A stretch of 64,000 nt of DNA, from the NCBI RefSeq assembly GCF_022414595.1, contig NZ_JADWYO010000003.1:149680-213679 (forward strand), written 5' to 3'. A program made the translations under genes and the position numbers. The notes beneath the pieces were generated by a model. The model saw only the letters and a list, made by a program, of their open reading frames with translations. It had not been told where the DNA came from and did not search any database. This DNA comes from Streptomyces sp. MUM 203J (GTDB lineage Bacteria; Actinomycetota; Actinomycetes; Streptomycetales; Streptomycetaceae). This document shows, piece by piece, positions 61,729 through 64,000 of this stretch (position 1 is the first letter of the stretch; each line of letters begins with the position of its first letter).

Positions 61729-62346
61729 ATGACCGAGATGGAGACGTTCCGGGAGGCGGTCACCGCGTGGGCGGCGGGGGGCCCCGGCGAACCCGCACGC
61801 GCACTGGCCGCGCGGCTGTCCGTCCGGACGGCCGTGCTGCTGGAAGGGCGGAGCGATGTCGCAGCGGTCGACGCACTGGCCGGGAGCCGGGGCCGGGATC
61901 TGGCGGCCGAAGGGGTCTGCGTCCTGTCGATGGGCGGTGCGATGAACGTCGGGCGTTTCGCCCGGCTCCTCGGTGCACCGGGCCTCGGCCTCCGCCTCAC
62001 GGGGCTGTGCGACGAGGCGGAGCTTCCCTACTACGTCCGCGGCTTCGAGGGGGCCGGTGCGGCACCGCACGGCTTCTTCGTCTGCGCGGCGGATCTGGAG
62101 GACGAGCTGATCCGTGCGCTGGGGGTGACACGGGTGGAGGAACTCGTCCGGGCGGAAGGCGACCTGCGCGCTCTGCAGACCTTTCTGCGCCAGCCCGCAC
62201 AGCGGGGCCGCACCCCGCAGCAGCAGTTCAGGCGCTTCCTCGGTACGAAGAAGGGGCGCAAGATCCACTACGGCCGGGTCCTGGCCGAGGCCCTCGCCCC
62301 CGACCGGGTTCCGGCCCCGCTCCGCGGCCTGCTCGCCGGCCTCTGA
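61729..62346 (+). CDS. Stand-alone TOPRIM-domain protein (OLD-nuclease type)
   Basis: A 205-aa protein. RTAVLLEGRSDVAAVDALA (Glu39, Asp43) is TOPRIM motif 1; VCVLSMGGAMNVGRFARLL and LTGLCDEAELPYY (Asp95, Glu96) resemble the OLD/RecF-type TOPRIM. No ATPase domain precedes it, unlike OLD nucleases. The C-terminal half is helical with a basic stretch (GTKKGRKIHYG). ATG 61729; it lies between the copA terminator and an HD-type gene. It may act on nucleic acids, possibly with the neighbour; the function is not established. Confidence 0.75.
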   Translation: MTEMETFREAVTAWAAGGPGEPARALAARLSVRTAVLLEGRSDVAAVDALAGSRGRDLAAEGVCVLSMGGAMNVGRFARLLGAPGLGLRLTGLCDEAELPYYVRGFEGAGAAPHGFFVCAADLEDELIRALGVTRVEELVRAEGDLRALQTFLRQPAQRGRTPQQQFRRFLGTKKGRKIHYGRVLAEALAPDRVPAPLRGLLAGL

Positions 62347-62426
62347 CCGCCGGTGCCCGCGTTCGCCGGACCGACGGGCCCGCCCCCGCCACGCGGTGCG
62401 GGCCGGCGTGGGGGCACAATGCGGGA

Positions 62427-63086
62427 ATGCCGCGATCACTGGCCCCGCACCCCGCACACGACGAGCTGCTCCGCCGCTGGGCGGACACCGTGCGGCAGGC
62501 CGCAGGGGAGAGCCCGGAGGCCGGGCGCTACGCGCACGAGCTGCTGCGCCGCTGGGCCGAGCCGCACCGGCGGTACCACACCACGGACCATCTCCTCGCC
62601 GTGCTCCGGCGCGTCGACGAGCTGGCCGGCCACGCCGAGGACCTGCCCGCCGTCCGGCTCGCCGCCTGGTTCCACGACGCCTACTACCTGCCGGACCGGT
62701 CCACCAACGAGGAACGCAGCGCCCGCCTGGCCGAACTCGCCCTGCCCGAACTGGACGTCGACCCGTCCCGTACGGCGGAGGTCGCCCGCCTCGTGCGGCT
62801 CACGGTCACTCACGACCCCGCCCCCGGAGACCGGAACGGCGAGGCCCTGTGCGACGCCGACCTCGCGGTCCTCGCCGCCGAGCCGGACACGTACGCGGCG
62901 TACACCGCGGCGGTACGGGAGGAGTACGGGTTCGTGCCGGACGAGGCGTTCCGGGAGGGGCGGGCGGCGGTGCTGCGCCAACTCCTGGAGCTGCCAGGGC
63001 TGTTCCGCACACCGTACGGGGCGGAGCAGTGGGAGGCGGCGGCCCGGCGGAACATGACGGCCGAGCTGGAGCGGCTCGGGGGATGA
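62427..63086 (+). CDS. HD-type metal-dependent phosphohydrolase-like protein
   Basis: A 219-aa helical protein. HRRYHTTDHLLAVLRRVDEL, RLAAWFHDAYYLPDRSTNEERSA and LCDADLAVLAAEPDTYAAYTAAVREEY supply the His/Asp residues (His, HD, D) of a metal-dependent HD-like site, typical of a family of actinobacterial predicted hydrolases. ATG 62427. It lies 80 bases after the TOPRIM gene on the same strand. Substrate unknown. Confidence 0.85.
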   Translation: MPRSLAPHPAHDELLRRWADTVRQAAGESPEAGRYAHELLRRWAEPHRRYHTTDHLLAVLRRVDELAGHAEDLPAVRLAAWFHDAYYLPDRSTNEERSARLAELALPELDVDPSRTAEVARLVRLTVTHDPAPGDRNGEALCDADLAVLAAEPDTYAAYTAAVREEYGFVPDEAFREGRAAVLRQLLELPGLFRTPYGAEQWEAAARRNMTAELERLGG

Positions 63087-63111
63087 GGGGCCGGCCGCCG
63101 GGGGCCTGGGC

Positions 63112-63387
63112 TCAGCGGTGGGGCGCCGGGCGGTGTTTCGGGCGGCGCAGTCCCGCGGTGGTGAGCAGCCGGACCAGCTCCTTGGAGCCGATCTCGACCG
63201 CGCCCGCGGCGACCGCGTCGGCGTAGCGGTACGACGGGATGTCGTAGTGGTCGCCGTCGAAGGCGTGCGGCGGGGCGCCGATCGCCGCGGCGGCCTCGTG
63301 CAGCTCCTCGAACGACACGTCGCTGATCATGTGCGACCACATACGGCCGTGACCGGGCCAGTTCGGCGGGTCGATGTAGATCGTCAC
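63112..63387 (-). CDS. DUF4031 family protein
   Basis: A 91-aa protein beginning VTIYIDPPNWPGHGRMWSHMISD and continuing FEELHEAAAAIGAPPHAFDGDHYDIPSYRYADAVAAGAVEI, the DUF4031 pattern with several conserved His and Asp residues that suggest a metal site. GTG at 63385-63387 overlaps the stop of the upstream gene (GTGA). Function unknown. Confidence 0.8.
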   Translation of the reverse strand: MTIYIDPPNWPGHGRMWSHMISDVSFEELHEAAAAIGAPPHAFDGDHYDIPSYRYADAVAAGAVEIGSKELVRLLTTAGLRRPKHRPAPHR

Positions 63388-63749
63388 GTGAGCCCGCCCA
63401 CCGGTGCGACGACCACGCCCGCCCTGCCGCACACCCAGTGCGGGTCCGGGCCCAGCTCCGGTTCCACGTCCAGGGCGTGCGGGTCGCCCGAGTCGCAGAC
63501 CGGACAGAGCGGCCACCGCCCGTACCGCTCCAGCAGCGCGTCCTGCACGTCCTGGGCGACGAGCCCTGAGACGTACGACGAGCCCTCCGGCCACTGCTCC
63601 AGCCACCAGCGCCGCCCCGCGACTGCGTCCTCGACGAGAGACACGATCTCCGCCTCCGCGACGTCCCTCGCGGTCAGGTCGGCGAGGACCAGCGCACGGG
63701 CGGCGTGCAGGGTCTGCTCCAGGGGGTCGGCCTTGCCGGGCGTGCTCAT
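63384..63749 (-). CDS. Hypothetical protein with C-terminal CxxC/Cys motif
   Basis: A 121-aa protein: helical N-terminus (LEQTLHAARALVLADLTARDVAEAEIVSLVEDAVAG), middle RRWWLEQWPEGSSYVSGLVAQDVQDALLERYGRWPLCPVCD and a tail with one more Cys (PHWVCGRAGVV), so a CxxC...C zinc-ribbon-like end is possible. ATG at 63747-63749. Its stop overlaps the DUF4031 gene, so the two are coupled. Confidence 0.7.
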   Translation of the reverse strand: MSTPGKADPLEQTLHAARALVLADLTARDVAEAEIVSLVEDAVAGRRWWLEQWPEGSSYVSGLVAQDVQDALLERYGRWPLCPVCDSGDPHALDVEPELGPDPHWVCGRAGVVVAPVGGLT

Positions 63750-63811
63750 GCGGCCATTCTGACCCGGTCGCGGGATTGACGCCCACCTCGGCCGAAAATA
63801 CGTTTCACGAT

Positions 63812-64000
63812 GTGACCGATCCGGCGAAGGAAACTGCCACCGAGCCGCAGGGCGGAGGCGCGGCCGAGCCGGCCGCCGGGGTCGACGTGCCGGGCCCCGG
63901 CCGGGCCGACGGCAGGGAGACCGCACCCGTGCCCGGCGGTCCCGAACCCGCCGCGGGCGGCCCCGCCGCCGTGGCAGGCGTGCGGGCGTCGGCCCCGGCT
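63812..64000 (+). CDS. Start of an unidentified gene with disordered N-terminus (runs past the window end)
   Basis: A GTG at 63812 opens a frame (VTDPAKETATEPQGGGA ...) still open at base 64000, 63 codons of Pro/Ala/Gly/Glu-rich disordered sequence with G/C third positions. No domain visible yet; many large streptomycete regulators or membrane proteins begin like this. Divergent from the gene at 63749. Confidence 0.45.
   Translation, partial: MTDPAKETATEPQGGGAAEPAAGVDVPGPGRADGRETAPVPGGPEPAAGGPAAVAGVRASAPA

Noticed and set aside
59217..62000. 927-codon open frame opposite copA
   Set aside because: Antisense to a gene with all P-type ATPase motifs; low-complexity composition.

Overview
The window looks like core chromosome of a Streptomyces. 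The DNA is very GC-rich, with G/C at most third codon positions and many GTG starts. From memory, the gene order matches the S. coelicolor segment that runs from nagA/nagK through thrC, a cold-shock gene and groEL2 to mqnB/mqnD. No tRNA, rRNA, CRISPR array, insertion sequence or complete prophage was seen.

Layout. (1) 1-5250: an extracellular carbohydrate-binding module, then N-acetylglucosamine use (a PfkB sugar kinase, nagA, nagK) divergent from an orphan sugar-binding lipoprotein, with DasR-type (dre) operators between them. (2) 5326-9321: compatible-solute synthesis (otsB, otsA, gpgS) with a broken Uma2 gene fragment wedged in. (3) 9479-13871: a SAM-I riboswitch ahead of thrC and a CysO/MoaD-like carrier, a cold-shock gene with a long leader, and groEL2 behind two CIRCE boxes. 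(4) 14109-25881: transporters (AGCS, MFS, NCS2 purine, a CtpE-like P-type ATPase), an aldo-keto reductase, an RNA cyclic phosphodiesterase, a MarR regulator and small membrane proteins. (5) 26011-35891: a sacsin-like ATPase, a DUF3027 protein, a second MFS protein, a DUF2771 lipoprotein, mqnB-mqnD of the futalosine menaquinone pathway, a second cold-shock protein and a HAD phosphatase. (6) 36104-42759: HEAT-repeat proteins including a MerR-HEAT fusion, an F420/NADP-type reductase, a HAAS-like membrane protein and a large helicase-associated protein. (7) 42760-47527: an accessory cassette of four translationally coupled genes (O-methyltransferase, acyl-CoA/aryl ligase, SDR, and a protein with a possible VOC fold) behind a 750-base region without a clear gene. 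(8) 47693-54957: XPB helicase, HelD/HelR-type helicase, and a Ser/Thr kinase with a Gly-Ser repeat linker. (9) 54803-57150: a GntR/UTRA regulator pair and small ORFs. (10) 57528-64000: HAD protein, cutC divergent from copA (dre site plus two CsoR-type boxes), a stand-alone TOPRIM protein, an HD-type protein and small hypotheticals.

The most interesting points are the four-gene cassette, whose last member shows a spaced His/Glu pattern like VOC enzymes; a DasR-like site ahead of cutC facing a copper-controlled copA; the MerR-HEAT pair with a 19-base-spacer promoter; a SAM riboswitch on threonine synthase; and a CysO-like protein whose gene encodes a cysteine after the terminal Gly-Gly. All family calls come from reading the sequence. 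No database search was run.
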